Source of the DNA: Alicyclobacillus fastidiosus
Lineage (GTDB): Bacteria > Bacillota > Bacilli > Alicyclobacillales > Alicyclobacillaceae
Direction: 5' to 3'
DNA: 64,000 nt
NCBI RefSeq assembly: GCF_026651875.1
Contig: NZ_CP104067.1
Location: forward strand, 744,001-808,000
Under the pieces are notes generated by a model. It had not been told where the DNA came from, made no database searches, and saw only the letters and a list, made by a program, of their open reading frames with translations. The number at the start of each line of letters is the position of its first letter. Position 1 is the stretch's first letter. The position numbers were made by a program, and so were the translations under genes. Positions 55,232 through 64,000 of the stretch are shown in pieces.

Positions 55232-57613
55232 GTGGGACTCCTCAAGCAAGTATTTAACTCCAACGAACGAGATATTGCACGTTTGCGCCGGAAGATCGAT
55301 AAGATCAACGGCCTTGAATCGCAGTTTGAACATATGTCTGACGCGGAACTTCAGGCAATGACACCTGCGTTCCGCGAACGTTTAGAGAACGGCGAGAAAC
55401 TGGACAACCTGTTGCCGGAAGCTTTCGCGGTCGTGCGCGAAGCGGCGAAGCGCGTACTCGGGCAGCGCCACTACGACGTTCAGTTAATGGGCGGTATGGT
55501 ACTGCACGAAGGTCGCGTCGCGGAGATGAAGACCGGTGAAGGTAAGACGTTGGTCGGTACCTTGCCGTCTTATTTGAATGGACTGACCGGCAAAGGCGTG
55601 CACGTCGTCACGGTCAACGATTACCTGGCGAAGCGCGACGCGGAGATCACGGGGCAAGTGCATCGTTTCCTCGGTTTGTCAGTTGGTTACAACGGCCACG
55701 ACATGACGGCCGCTCAGAAGCGCGAAGCGTACGCGGCGGATGTGACGTACGGTACGAACAACGAATTTGGGTTCGACTACCTGCGCGACAACATGGTGAT
55801 GACGCTCGACGATATGGTCCAGCGTCCGCTCAACTTCGCCATCGTCGACGAAGTGGACTCGATTCTCATCGATGAAGCGCGTACGCCGCTCATCATTTCC
55901 GGGCCTGCTGAGAAATCTGCCGATCTTTATTTCCGTGCGGACCTGTTCGTTCGCCGCCTGCGCAAGGATGACGACTTTGACGTCGACGAAAAGATGCGGA
56001 CCGCAAACCTGACCGAGTCTGGTGTGCATAAAGCCGAGCAGTATTTCAAAGTCGACAACTTGTTCGATCCCGACAACGTCACGCTCATGCACCACATCAC
56101 CCAGGCCCTGAAGGCACATGGCCTGATGCACCGCGACAAGGACTACGTCGTCATGGGCGATGAGATCTGCATCGTCGACGAGTTCACGGGGCGCCTGATG
56201 GAAGGCCGTCGCTACAGCGAAGGATTGCACCAAGCCATCGAGGCGAAGGAAGGCGTCCGCGTTCAGAACGAGTCGAAGACGCTCGCGACCATCACGCTGC
56301 AGAACTACTTTCGCATGTACTCGAAGTTGTCCGGGATGACCGGTACGGCGAAGACAGAGGAAAAAGAGTTCATCGAGATCTACGGCATGGATGTCGTGAC
56401 CATTCCGACGAATCGTCCGCTGCGCCGGAAGGACTTGGGCGACGTCATTTACAAGACGGAACAGGCGAAGTTCAATGCGGTGGTCAACGAGATCGCGGCT
56501 CGTCACGAACAGCAGCAACCGGTACTCGTCGGTACGACGTCGGTGGACAAGTCGGAGACGCTGTCGCGGATGTTGCACGTCAAGGGCATACCGCACCAGG
56601 TGTTGAACGCGAAACACCACGCACGCGAGGCGGAAATCGTGTCGCTCGCGGGTCAGCCGGGCATGGTGACCATCGCGACGAACATGGCCGGTCGTGGTAC
56701 GGATATTTTGCTTGGCGACGGAGTGGCGGACGTCGGTGGATTGCACATCATCGGGACCGAGCGGCATGAGAGTCGACGGATCGACAATCAGCTGCGCGGG
56801 CGTTCCGGGCGTCAGGGCGACCCGGGTTCTTCCCAGTTCTTCCTGTCGCTTGAGGATGATCTGCTGCGGTTGTTTGGGTCGGAAAACATCAAGCGGATGA
56901 TGGATAGACTGGGTCTTGAAGAGGATCAGCCGATTGAGCATCGCATGTTGACAGGTGCGATGGAGCGCGCGCAGAAGAAGGTCGAAGGCAACAACTACGA
57001 CATCCGCAAGCACGTGCTTCGGTACGACGACGTCATGAATAAGCAGCGCGAAGTGATTTACAAGCAACGCCGGCAGATTCTCGAGCGGGACCACCTGCGC
57101 GAGATCGTCGAGGGGATGGGTGAGGACCTCATCGGGCACATGCTCGATGTATACTGCTCCGAGGAGCAGATTCCGGAGGACTGGGATATTCCGGGCCTCA
57201 TCCAGTACGGCGAGCGCCACTTCTTGAATCCGGGTCAAGTGGACGAGGCGTCGTTGCGCAAACTGGAGCGGGAAGAACTGCAGGCGAAGTTGACCGAGCT
57301 GTTCACCTCGAACTATAACGACAGGGAAGAGTCGATGGGCGATTTCTTGCGTGAATTGGAGCGCCTCGTCTTGTTGCGCACGGTCGATTCCAAGTGGATG
57401 GACCACATCGACGCGATGGACCAATTCCGCCAAGGCGTGCACCTGCGCTCCTATGGTCAGGCGGATCCGCTGGTCATTTACCAGCGCGAAGGCTTCGAAA
57501 TGTTTGAGGCGATGATTCACAGCATCGAAGAAGAAGTGATTCTCTACGTCTTCAAGGCGACGGTACAACAGGCGCCGCAGCCTATTGAGATGCACGACAC
57601 GGTTGGCGGTTGA
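55232..57613 (+). CDS. secA: Preprotein translocase ATPase SecA
   Basis: Motor that drives unfolded proteins through SecYEG. 793 residues: Walker [23 protein letters not shown]-type [17 protein letters not shown], preprotein crosslinking domain, [30 protein letters not shown], and [20 protein letters not shown], then the helical scaffold and wing. It ends at IEMHDTVGG without the usual C-terminal zinc-binding tail (CxCxSG...CH), and I find no such tail in the other frames downstream. GTG 55232 gives the normal N-terminus [20 protein letters not shown]. Followed by prfB as in other Bacilli. Confidence 0.96.
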   Translation: MGLLKQVFNSNERDIARLRRKIDKINGLESQFEHMSDAELQAMTPAFRERLENGEKLDNLLPEAFAVVREAAKRVLGQRHYDVQLMGGMVLHEGRVAEMKTGEGKTLVGTLPSYLNGLTGKGVHVVTVNDYLAKRDAEITGQVHRFLGLSVGYNGHDMTAAQKREAYAADVTYGTNNEFGFDYLRDNMVMTLDDMVQRPLNFAIVDEVDSILIDEARTPLIISGPAEKSADLYFRADLFVRRLRKDDDFDVDEKMRTANLTESGVHKAEQYFKVDNLFDPDNVTLMHHITQALKAHGLMHRDKDYVVMGDEICIVDEFTGRLMEGRRYSEGLHQAIEAKEGVRVQNESKTLATITLQNYFRMYSKLSGMTGTAKTEEKEFIEIYGMDVVTIPTNRPLRRKDLGDVIYKTEQAKFNAVVNEIAARHEQQQPVLVGTTSVDKSETLSRMLHVKGIPHQVLNAKHHAREAEIVSLAGQPGMVTIATNMAGRGTDILLGDGVADVGGLHIIGTERHESRRIDNQLRGRSGRQGDPGSSQFFLSLEDDLLRLFGSENIKRMMDRLGLEEDQPIEHRMLTGAMERAQKKVEGNNYDIRKHVLRYDDVMNKQREVIYKQRRQILERDHLREIVEGMGEDLIGHMLDVYCSEEQIPEDWDIPGLIQYGERHFLNPGQVDEASLRKLEREELQAKLTELFTSNYNDREESMGDFLRELERLVLLRTVDSKWMDHIDAMDQFRQGVHLRSYGQADPLVIYQREGFEMFEAMIHSIEEEVILYVFKATVQQAPQPIEMHDTVGG

Positions 57614-57759
57614 TAGAGGGCCAAGGCACCTCTGTCTGCCAGCTTTGATACAATACACAAAGCAGTGTTTTACAGGTGTTTGGAACAGGTGATGGGCGGA
57701 TGCTTTGCGTTCGTCCTCATCGCCTGCCTAAACGCCGATTTTTGAGGGAGTGACTTGTT

Positions 57760-58903
57760 GTGGCAGAAACCTTTGGCGAGCTTCGCCAAGATTTAAAAAG
57801 TATGGCTACTCGTTTAGCGGACTTCGGGAGGTCTCTTTGACGTCGCTGCCAAAGAGACCCGCATTGCGACCTTAGAGGACCTGATGTCGGCGGCGGATTT
57901 CTGGGATGATCAAGCGAAGGCACAAAAGGTCATTTCGGAGGTCAACGCGCTGAAATCGGTCGTCGAAAAGATGTCGGAACTCACGCAGCTCTACAGCGAC
58001 GCCGAAGTGGCGCTCGAGTTGGCGCAAGAGGAAAACGACATGGACTTGTTCGCGGAGGCCAACGAGTTGGCGAGTCAGCTCAAGTCCGGAATGGATGCGT
58101 TCGAACTCGAACTGATGCTGTCTGGCGAATACGACGCGAACAACGCCATTCTCGAGTTGCACCCGGGTGCAGGCGGCACCGAGTCACAGGACTGGGCTTC
58201 CATCCTCCTGCGGATGTACACGAGGTGGGCGGAGGATCACCGCTATAAGGTCGACGTGCTCGACTATTTGCCTGGCGACGAAGCGGGCGTGAAAAGCGTG
58301 ACGCTGCTCATCAAGGGTCACAACGCGTACGGCTATCTGAAGGCGGAGAAAGGCGTCCACCGCTTGGTTCGCATCTCGCCGTTCGACTCGTCTGGGCGCA
58401 GACACACGTCCTTCGCATCGGTCGATGTCATTCCCGAAATCTCGGAGGACAACTCGGATATTGAAGTTCGTCCGGAGGAGTTGCGGATTGACACCTACCG
58501 CTCGACTGGCGCAGGTGGACAGCACGTCAACACGACCGACTCCGCGGTGCGCATCACGCACCTTCCGACGGGCATCGTCGTGAGTTGTCAGAGTGAACGG
58601 TCGCAGATTCAAAACCGCGCCGTCGCGATGAACCTCTTGAAGGCGCGCCTCGCCGAGAAGCGCCGCGAGGAACGCGAGGCAGAACTCGCGGAACTGCGCG
58701 GCGAGCAGAAGGATATCGGTTGGGGCAGCCAGATTCGCTCGTATGTGTTTCACCCGTACTCGATGGTCAAGGACCACCGCACGAACGAGGAAATTGGGAA
58801 CGTGCACGCCGTCGTCGATGGCTTGCTCGATCCCTTCATCAACGCCTACCTCCGCTGGCAACTGGCTCGCGAACAAGCGCGCGAGCAGGCGAACCAGGGC
58901 TGA
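57760..58903 (+). CDS. prfB: Peptide chain release factor 2, programmed +1 frameshift
   Basis: Releases proteins at UGA and UAA. The gene needs a +1 shift: frame 1 runs from GTG 57760 (GAGGGAG nine bases upstream) for 26 codons to CTT TGA at 57835-57840; skipping T57838 continues as GAC GTC GCT to the stop ending at 58903. GGGAGG just upstream of CTTTGAC is the internal Shine-Dalgarno-like stimulator. The product of about 380 residues has the codon-recognition tripeptide SPF ([19 protein letters not shown]) and the catalytic GGQ ([18 protein letters not shown]). The shift lets RF2 sense its own level. Confidence 0.96.
57835..57841 (+). promoter_or_regulatory. RF2 frameshift site
   Basis: CTTTGAC preceded by GGGAGG. 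Slow termination at TGA when RF2 is scarce gives time to shift to GAC in +1. Matches the classic prfB autoregulatory site. Confidence 0.95.
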
Positions 58904-58917
58904 CGGGGTGTCTGGCA

Positions 58918-58948
58918 GCCGCCTGGCCACGCGCTGGGCGGCGTTTTG
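58918..58948 (+). terminator. Terminator after prfB
   Basis: GCCGCC and GGCGGC arms around a 13-base loop, followed by GTTTTG. Confidence 0.7.
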
Positions 58949-59130
58949 TTGCCAGTGAGATTTAGGTCCTCACCTCTGCCTACAAAGACATCCCCCTGTG
59001 TGTGACAATTTCGCAAGGGCAGTAAACCTATCCAATTGTGGTCTAGGTCTCGTTCAACCCGTTGTTTATAATGAAGTTGTCGGTCGTTGTCGGGTACCTT
59101 TCGCCGGAATCAAGGGATGGGGGAATTGTT

Positions 59131-59394
59131 GTGGGCATGGAAGAAAAAGTTGAGCAGATTCACGCGATGACCACTCAGTTGATCAGCATGGTGTCAAGTC
59201 TCATAGACCGGATGGACAGGCTAGAGACCCGCATGGATAACCTTGAGACCCGCATGGATGGGCTGGAATCGGAGATGACGCGTGTCCGTACGGATGTCTA
59301 TGACAGACTGGACATTCAACGGTCACAGCTCGCTCAGAACACCGAAGAAATCCGTGTGTTACATAAACAGGGGCAACGAAAAAGCTCCGGCTAA
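59131..59394 (+). CDS. Small coiled-coil protein, unknown
   Basis: 87 residues, a continuous coiled coil with exact heptad repeats (DRLETRM, DNLETRM, DGLESEM) in the middle; at DNA level two 21-base units at about 59219-59261 are nearly identical. GTG 59131 follows GGGGG by seven bases; ATG 59137 is also possible. Similar proteins occur scattered in Bacilli without known function. It stands alone between prfB and zwf. Confidence 0.6.
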   Translation: MGMEEKVEQIHAMTTQLISMVSSLIDRMDRLETRMDNLETRMDGLESEMTRVRTDVYDRLDIQRSQLAQNTEEIRVLHKQGQRKSSG

Positions 59395-59596
59395 TGCTCG
59401 TGATGAATCGATGTCATTTCGTGTCTTGGCGGCATGTGGTGGCGGCGACTGAAAGTTTGGACGGTTGTACTCATCGAGATCTTCCTTTATATTTTTAATG
59501 CCCTTACGAAACTTTCTTTGGTTCGACTGCATGTTAAATTGCCTTAATGTACAATGATAAGCAGAAATATATATAAGGAACAGGACGTGATTTGGA
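59395..59596. other. Gap before zwf
   Basis: A TACAAT at 59550-59555 may be the -10 of zwf. No gene supported. Confidence 0.35.
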
Positions 59597-61153
59597 GTGG
59601 AGAATCAGACAGCCCATCGTTTGCCTCCTCATGTATTCGTATTGTTTGGAGCTACGGGAGACCTAGCGCACCGCAAGCTCTTCCCGGCATTGTATCAATT
59701 GCACCGAAAGGGCCGCTTGTCGGACGGTGTGAGTGTCGTTGGTACCGCACGCTCAGAGTTTACGAGTGAATCCTTCCGGGATGAAGTACATAAAGCGTTG
59801 AACGAGTTTGTCAAAGAGGATATCGATGATGCGGTTTGGCAGGAATTTAGCCAACGAATCCATTACGTTCAGGGCAACGTAGATCGGGTGGAGGACTTCG
59901 AACGCCTGCGCGACTTCGTGGTCGATCTCGAGAAGAAGAAGGACCACGGCGGCAACCGCATGTTCTACTTGTCCATGGCACCTCGATTCTTCGGGGAAAC
60001 CGCGTTGTTCTTGAAGCAAGCTGGCCTATCCGACACCAAGGGATGGCGCCGCTTGATCATCGAGAAGCCGTTTGGCCACGATTACGCGTCTGCCGCTGAG
60101 CTGAACGACCAATTGGCCACCGCGTTTGCTGAGGAAGAGATCTACCGGATCGATCACTACCTCGGCAAGGAAATGGTCCAGAACATCGAAGTTATCCGCT
60201 TTGCAAACTCGATGTTCGAACCACTTTGGGACAACCGTTCCATCGCGTCGATTCAAATCACCTCCAGTGAAACGGTGGGTGTAGAGGATCGCGCTTCGTA
60301 TTATGAACAGTCGGGGGCCCTTCGCGACATGATTCAGAACCACATGTTGCAAATGGTCATGATGACTGCGATGGAGCCACCAAGCAGACTTCGTACGGAA
60401 GCGATTCGCGACGAGAAGGTGAAGGTCCTTCGCTCACTGCGTCGCTACAGCGTCGACGAAGTGAAAAACCACGTCGTGCGCGGTCAGTACACGGCAGGCG
60501 AAGTGAATGGGAAGGCCGTACCGGGTTACCTCGATGAGCCAAATGTGGCGCCGAATTCGCAGACCGATACGTTCATTTCGGCGAAGCTGTTCATCGATAA
60601 CTTCCGTTGGGCTGGCGTGCCGTTCTACATCCGCACAGGCAAACGCATGCCGGTGAAGTCGACGGAAATCGTGGTCCAGTTCCGCAATATGCCAAAGCAC
60701 CTGTACTTCAATCAAGAGGGAAACTTGGGTCCAAACCTGCTCGTCATCCGCATCAACCCAGTGGAAGGCATGTACATGCAGATGAACGTCAAGCGCCCAG
60801 GCACGGACAACGTAGTTGTTCCAGTCGCGATGGAGTTCAGCCAATCGACCGATAAGTCGCCAGAGGCGTACGAGCGCTTGCTGCACGACGCGATGATCGG
60901 GGACTCCACATTCTTTACGCGTTGGGACGAAGTTTCGCTGGCGTGGAAGTTTGTCGATCCGATTGCAGAAGCGTTCAGGACTGGCGCTGCACCGCTGCAC
61001 ACATACAAAGCCGGCGAATGGGGCCCGCAGGCGTCGGATGACCTCGTCAAGGAAGAACCGGGTCTTTGGTGGCCTGTCTACGGGGATAAAGTCCCGTCGG
61101 TCGAGAGCGTCATGAACCGCGAAAAGGGCAATACGGTGGAGGTGAAGTACTGA
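59597..61153 (+). CDS. zwf: Glucose-6-phosphate 1-dehydrogenase
   Basis: First step of the oxidative pentose phosphate path: glucose-6-phosphate + NADP+ to 6-phosphogluconolactone. 518 residues: nucleotide motif [22 protein letters not shown] in the substrate site, active-site [14 protein letters not shown] with the catalytic histidine, and ENHMLQM-type [17 protein letters not shown]. The C-terminus shows [10 protein letters not shown], close to the family's usual end. GTG 59597 lies in a fair purine context. The cyclase gene follows after one base, so they form an operon. Confidence 0.95.
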   Translation: MENQTAHRLPPHVFVLFGATGDLAHRKLFPALYQLHRKGRLSDGVSVVGTARSEFTSESFRDEVHKALNEFVKEDIDDAVWQEFSQRIHYVQGNVDRVEDFERLRDFVVDLEKKKDHGGNRMFYLSMAPRFFGETALFLKQAGLSDTKGWRRLIIEKPFGHDYASAAELNDQLATAFAEEEIYRIDHYLGKEMVQNIEVIRFANSMFEPLWDNRSIASIQITSSETVGVEDRASYYEQSGALRDMIQNHMLQMVMMTAMEPPSRLRTEAIRDEKVKVLRSLRRYSVDEVKNHVVRGQYTAGEVNGKAVPGYLDEPNVAPNSQTDTFISAKLFIDNFRWAGVPFYIRTGKRMPVKSTEIVVQFRNMPKHLYFNQEGNLGPNLLVIRINPVEGMYMQMNVKRPGTDNVVVPVAMEFSQSTDKSPEAYERLLHDAMIGDSTFFTRWDEVSLAWKFVDPIAEAFRTGAAPLHTYKAGEWGPQASDDLVKEEPGLWWPVYGDKVPSVESVMNREKGNTVEVKY

Positions 61154-61154
61154 G

Positions 61155-61796
61155 ATGGCTCGTACGATTTACGATGTGAGCATGCTCATTCACGAGGGCG
61201 TGCAAGTCTACAAGAACAAGGACGAGAAACGGCCAAAGTTCGAGACCACGTCAGATTTTTCGACGGGATCCAGTCACGAAACGCGCATTCACATGGACGC
61301 ACATACGGGGACGCACATCGATGCGCCCCTCCACATGATTCCGGATGGCAAGACGATTGAGACCGTGAAGTTGAAGCAACTCGTCGGAAATTGCCGCGTT
61401 CTTGACCTCACGGACGTCGAAGGTGGCATCAGTCGATCCGACCTCGAGCCGCACAATCCGCAGCCTGACGAATTCTTGTTGTTCAAGACGAAGAACTCCT
61501 GGGACGAAGAATTTAATTATGAATTCATCTACCTTGCGCAAGATGGCGCGGAGTACCTGGCGGAAATCGGCATTTCCGGCGTGGGTATCGACGGCTTGGG
61601 CATCGAACGTGCACAGCCAGAGCACGAGACGCACACGTCACTGCTCGCAAAGGATATTGTCATCATCGAAGGGCTTCGCTTGAAGAACGTTCCTGCTGGA
61701 GAATACTTCATGGTGGCTGCACCGCTTAAGCTCACGGGTATCGATGCCGCACCCGCGCGTGTCATGTTGTTCGAAGGCGTCGGTTTCATTGACTGA
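61155..61796 (+). CDS. Cyclase / kynurenine-formamidase-like metal hydrolase
   Basis: A 213-residue protein of the cyclase family (includes KynB arylformamidase). The metal-binding motif is HMDAHTGTHIDAPLHMI (family HxGTHxDxPxH), followed by VLDLTDVEGGISRSDL and the later GVGIDGLGIERAQPEH. It is translationally linked to zwf (one-base gap; GGAGGTGAAG in the zwf end serves as ribosome site). No kynurenine-pathway gene is near, so a lactone or amide substrate related to carbon metabolism is possible. Confidence 0.85.
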   Translation: MARTIYDVSMLIHEGVQVYKNKDEKRPKFETTSDFSTGSSHETRIHMDAHTGTHIDAPLHMIPDGKTIETVKLKQLVGNCRVLDLTDVEGGISRSDLEPHNPQPDEFLLFKTKNSWDEEFNYEFIYLAQDGAEYLAEIGISGVGIDGLGIERAQPEHETHTSLLAKDIVIIEGLRLKNVPAGEYFMVAAPLKLTGIDAAPARVMLFEGVGFID

Positions 61797-61974
61797 TCAC
61801 CTCCATGCGCCCGCGATTGTGGCGCTGATTGAGGATGACCAACAATTGGCGAGCACACTGGCTCGCCAATTGTCACGGTATGAGTTTGAACCGGTCCTCG
61901 CGGATGGCCATGGCGATATCGTGGAAGCCGTGAACGCACTATCCCCGCAAGTCCTACCGCATCGCATGCGATAG
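61789..61974 (+). pseudogene. Truncated response-regulator receiver
   Basis: About 61 residues from TTG 61789: IVALIEDDQQLASTLARQLS is beta-1/alpha-1 of a receiver with the acidic pair, then ADGHGDIVEAVNALSPQV, where the phosphorylated-aspartate strand should follow. Instead the frame ends in LPHRMR and a stop. No receiver remainder or output domain is found downstream. It overlaps the end of the cyclase gene by eight bases. Probably a deletion remnant. Confidence 0.6.
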
Positions 61975-62013
61975 CGCGAGTTTCACAACAGCCACCCACA
62001 TCCGAGTTGGCTG

Positions 62014-62042
62014 TTGTCATATCGAGCGAGATATGCTAAAAT
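62014..62042 (+). promoter_or_regulatory. Promoter of tRNA-Gly
   Basis: TTGTCA (62014-62019), 17 bases, TAAAAT (62037-62042), 18 bases before the tRNA. An ACAACAGCC/GGCTGTTGT inverted repeat lies just upstream (61987-62018) and overlaps the -35. Confidence 0.65.
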
Positions 62043-62060
62043 ACAACTCGTTCCCTACAC

Positions 62061-62135
62061 GCGGAAGTGGCTCAGGGGTAGAGCATCGCCTTGCCAAGGC
62101 GAGGGTCGCGGGTTCGAATCCCGTCTTCCGCTCCA
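62061..62135 (+). tRNA. tRNA-Gly (GCC)
   Basis: 75 bases, acceptor GCGGAAG/CTTCCGC, anticodon loop TTGCCAA, CCA encoded. Its 3' end is repeated 97 bases downstream. Confidence 0.96.
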
Positions 62136-62229
62136 CGAAGCGAATACGGGCTTCTCAACCAAGGGTTCCCCCGTATTAACGGGACTAGTTCGTGCCTTCG
62201 GCTCGAACGTCGGAATCCCGTCTTCCGCT
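62116..62229 (+). repeat. Direct repeat of the tRNA-Gly 3' end
   Basis: A 17-base sequence, GAATCCCGTCTTCCGCT, occurs inside tRNA-Gly (62116-62132) and again at 62213-62229. Duplication of a tRNA 3' end is how site-specific integrases leave attL/attR; only 80 bases lie between the copies, so any element is gone. A decayed second tRNA-Gly is the alternative. Confidence 0.6.
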
Positions 62230-62237
62230 TACGTAGC

Positions 62238-62314
<77 letters not shown>

Positions 62315-62507
62315 AAAAGCGTTACGTTGCACGATTACTGTTGTAGCAAGGGTTTTACGAATATCGAACATAGTGGTCGATAGGTGAATCTCTTGCGACG
62401 ATGATGGTAACTAGACTTGTCTACTCACTCCACGATAAACAGGGGTGAGTTTTTTGTTGCTCAAATTTGCAATTGCAGATTTCATCGATCACCGTAGGTA
62501 CCGTAAC

Positions 62508-62851
62508 ATGTCTACATCTACAGTTTCAGCGTATAGGACTACGCTGACGTTTGCTGGAGGCCGTCCTCAACGTTGGGTAGCTGAGTGGGACCATCAGTTC
62601 GACGTGTACTGCACATGGAACGAGAAAACACTACTCATCGAATACAGCGTACGCCGATCACACAGAAGCAGTGGCGGGCAAATTGGCGTAAGAGGTACGA
62701 ATGGTACGTGCAACAACAGTGGGATGCTAAGCCAACGGTGGTACTAGTCAATGTGACAGGACAAAAGGAAGATACCATTCATCCGCCCAAAGGCACCGTC
62801 GTGTGTCGCACTGTAGATGATGTTCGTCGTGCGCTAAGAAGTCAAGGTTAA
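62508..62851 (+). pseudogene. Frameshifted hypothetical gene
   Basis: Two overlapping frames seem to belong to one protein: frame A from ATG 62508 (TLTFAGGRPQRWVAEWDHQF, then CTWNEKTLLIEYSVRR) and, after about 62640, frame B (RTPITQKQWRANWRKRYEWY, then PTVVLVNVTGQKEDTIHPP, ending VDDVRRALRSQG). Each half looks coding and neither is complete, so a one-base indel near 62640-62655 is likely. No family recognised. Confidence 0.45.
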
Positions 62852-62877
62852 AAGTCTGAGGAGACGTTTACTCAGTC

Positions 62878-63078
62878 TCAATCTATGGATTTAAAGCAGC
62901 CATTCTGACAAAAGGATTCATACCGTTGATCGATGAGATTCATCTGTGCTTTGTCAGAACAAATAGGACAGCCAAACGAAATCTTATTGGAACCACTTTG
63001 TTTCATTAACTGAATTGCTGTTTTCTTTGCCCAGAGCACATTGAGTCTGTCTTCACTATTCAAATCAACCATCTCCAA
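62878..63078 (-). CDS. Small zinc-ribbon-like hypothetical protein
   Basis: 66 residues with four cysteines spaced as in a zinc ribbon (GCPICSDKA and SFCQNGC). TTG 63078 has AAAGAG close upstream; ATG 63072 is possible. Not recognised. Isolated, with a terminator-like hairpin about 25 bases upstream of its start. Confidence 0.45.
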   Translation of the reverse strand: MEMVDLNSEDRLNVLWAKKTAIQLMKQSGSNKISFGCPICSDKAQMNLIDQRYESFCQNGCFKSID

Positions 63079-63100
63079 ACTCTTTAGGCGTCGTCATGTG

Positions 63101-63129
63101 TAAAAAAATAGCCCTACGATTGCGGGCTA
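63101..63129 (-). terminator. Intrinsic terminator, minus strand
   Basis: TAGCCC/GGGCTA stem (63109-63114, 63124-63129) with nine-base loop, followed on the minus strand by T7. It implies a minus-strand transcript arriving from the right. Confidence 0.65.
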
Positions 63130-63297
63130 ATTTAGGGGGTAAAGCAACAACATGACACCGTCAGTGTAGGACATGACTATTAAATTGCAGTTGAGTAAAC
63201 GTAATGATTGTGTTAACCGGTTCATCATACGTGATACTGAACAGTCCAAATGTGCACTACAAAGCTGAGCCGGAGTACAGACTATGAATTGAAACAC
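63127..63297 (-). CDS. Possible 56-residue ORF ending at a terminator
   Basis: GTG 63297 behind GAGAGGG (five bases); the stop lies at the edge of the T-run terminator at 63101-63129. The product has three cysteines and a hydrophobic tail (IVMSYTDGVMLLLYPLN) but no known motif. Support is the ribosome site and terminator only. Confidence 0.3.
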   Translation of the reverse strand: MFQFIVCTPAQLCSAHLDCSVSRMMNRLTQSLRLLNCNLIVMSYTDGVMLLLYPLN

Positions 63298-63393
63298 GAT
63301 GCCCTCTCGTCCGGCGAGCATTTGGCCGGAGTGTTTCTTGTCTTTTTTAATAGGAACATACGTTCTGGTATCATGTGATCAGAGATGATGAAC

Positions 63394-63528
63394 ATGTGCG
63401 GACGATTTGCGCTAACGGAAGATTGGAGTCAGATCATCGAATACTTGGGGATCACTGCGTCACAGTACGCTATTCCGCCCCGGTACAATATCGCGCGATT
63501 CACAGTTTGGCTGTGGAACATGAGATGA
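63394..63528 (+). pseudogene. Truncated SRAP (YedK/HMCES-like) gene
   Basis: 44 codons from ATG 63394: CGRFALTEDWSQIIEYLG starts with the invariant catalytic Cys2 of SOS-response-associated peptidases, which crosslink to abasic sites; RYNIA is the start of the next conserved block (normally RYNIAPTQ). After it the frame gives FTVWLWNMR and stops. A full SRAP protein has over 200 residues, so this is a remnant. Confidence 0.75.
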
Positions 63529-63710
63529 GAGTGGCGGAGTTGGAGCCGGATGGCGTTTGGATGGAGATGAAGGACGGGGCGTTGGTGAAGTATAGCGTGA
63601 GGGAGCTGAAAAGACCGCACAGTGAGATGCGCGTTATCGACTTTTTGCGGTTAAACGTCGAGGATGTTCTGAGCGGGCGACGCATAGAAGCGACTTCACC
63701 AGACGTGTAA
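63525..63710 (+). CDS. Short hypothetical ORF after the SRAP remnant
   Basis: 61 residues (PDGVWMEMKDGALVKYSVRE, then VIDFLRLNVEDVLSGRRIEA). It overlaps the SRAP stop as ATGA. It may be a small gene or the 3' part of another gene joined to the SRAP fragment by deletion. Not recognised. Confidence 0.3.
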   Translation: MRVAELEPDGVWMEMKDGALVKYSVRELKRPHSEMRVIDFLRLNVEDVLSGRRIEATSPDV

Positions 63711-63926
63711 AAGGACTACACGTCGCACAACCCGTAGATCAGCTTAAGTACATGTGACAGCGTTTATCCCTCCGATATACAAATTACTCATTTTGGCTCT
63801 TCATACATGATACCCATAAGGACTAATGTTTACGTACTGTATAAGAAAATTTTACAAGTCTTTAATGATGCTACTGTATAGTCGTCGTAAATAAAAACAC
63901 AAATTTGTCAGAATGGTGGTACAGGG

Positions 63927-64000
63927 ATGACAAACAAAATTCTACGACGACTAGCGATTCGAACAACCGGATTTCTAAATAAGGGTATAAAGTTTAAGGT
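63927..64000 (+). CDS. Start of an ORF cut by the window end
   Basis: ATG 63927 after GGTGGTACAGGG opens a frame with a basic N-terminus (TNKILRRLAIRTTGFLNKG) that runs off the window. A TATAGT near 63877 may be its -10. Too short to identify. Confidence 0.4.
   Translation, partial: MTNKILRRLAIRTTGFLNKGIKFK

Noticed and set aside
55679-57658. 659-codon open frame antisense to secA
   Set aside because: It mirrors the G+C-rich codons of secA, has no ribosome site or family motif, and secA is certain on the other strand.
63375-63710. 111-codon frame over the SRAP remnant
   Set aside because: Its first half runs in the wrong frame over the SRAP N-terminus; only the part from 63525 was kept as a weak candidate.

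Overview
The window reads as chromosome of a Gram-positive member of the Bacilli. The 16S rRNA at about 14.9-16.4 kb, the order comFC-yvyF-flgM-flgN-flgK-flgL-fliD-fliS-flaG-hpf-secA-prfB, the frequent TTG and GTG starts behind strong AGGAGG ribosome sites and the mixed G+C all fit the Alicyclobacillus group. That genus call is made from memory of the 16S signature, not from a search. Layout: 0-13 kb holds sugar and nucleoside genes (LacI regulator, GH1 beta-glucosidase, NupC transporter), then a helix-turn-helix/guanylate-kinase fusion, a MOSC protein, a pseudouridine synthase, a methyltransferase, a phasin-like/UbiB pair and a PhzF enzyme. 13.1-14.1 kb is an eleven-tRNA cluster on the minus strand, divergent from a complete 16S-23S-5S operon (14.75-20.0 kb) whose 16S and 23S are each flanked by inverted repeats able to form processing stems. 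20-34.7 kb is mostly metabolism: Mug glycosylase, a beta-type glutamine synthetase behind a GlnR-like box, a hydrolase, ProC, MogA, a dienelactone hydrolase, phosphoglucomutase, an MFS pump, a membrane-anchored zinc peptidase, a TagA-type glycosyltransferase and MetK. Within it (25.8-27.4 kb) lies a divergent pair: an HTH-TPR regulator and a tiny gene, ending at its own terminator, for a 47-residue exported-looking peptide. This looks like a peptide-receptor quorum-sensing module. 34.9-40.5 kb carries a DegU-like regulator, a second HTH-TPR regulator, a PhoP/PhoR-like two-component pair and ComFC. 40.7-54.3 kb is a late flagellar module of visibly lower G+C: YvyF, two sigma-28-like factors, FlgM, FlgN, flagellin, the hook-filament junction proteins, the cap, chaperones, FlaG, and two probable flagellin-modification genes (a methyltransferase and a glycosyltransferase with a helical-repeat tail). 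Flagellin, FlgK and FlgL share a recognisable inserted segment. 54.3-61.8 kb returns to housekeeping: Hpf, SecA, RF2 with its programmed frameshift, G6PDH and a metal-dependent cyclase. From 61.8 kb to the end the window is gene-poor: a truncated receiver domain, tRNA-Gly and tRNA-Ile2, a direct repeat of the tRNA-Gly 3' end, a frameshifted gene, a truncated SRAP gene and small unknown ORFs. It looks like a decayed integration site.
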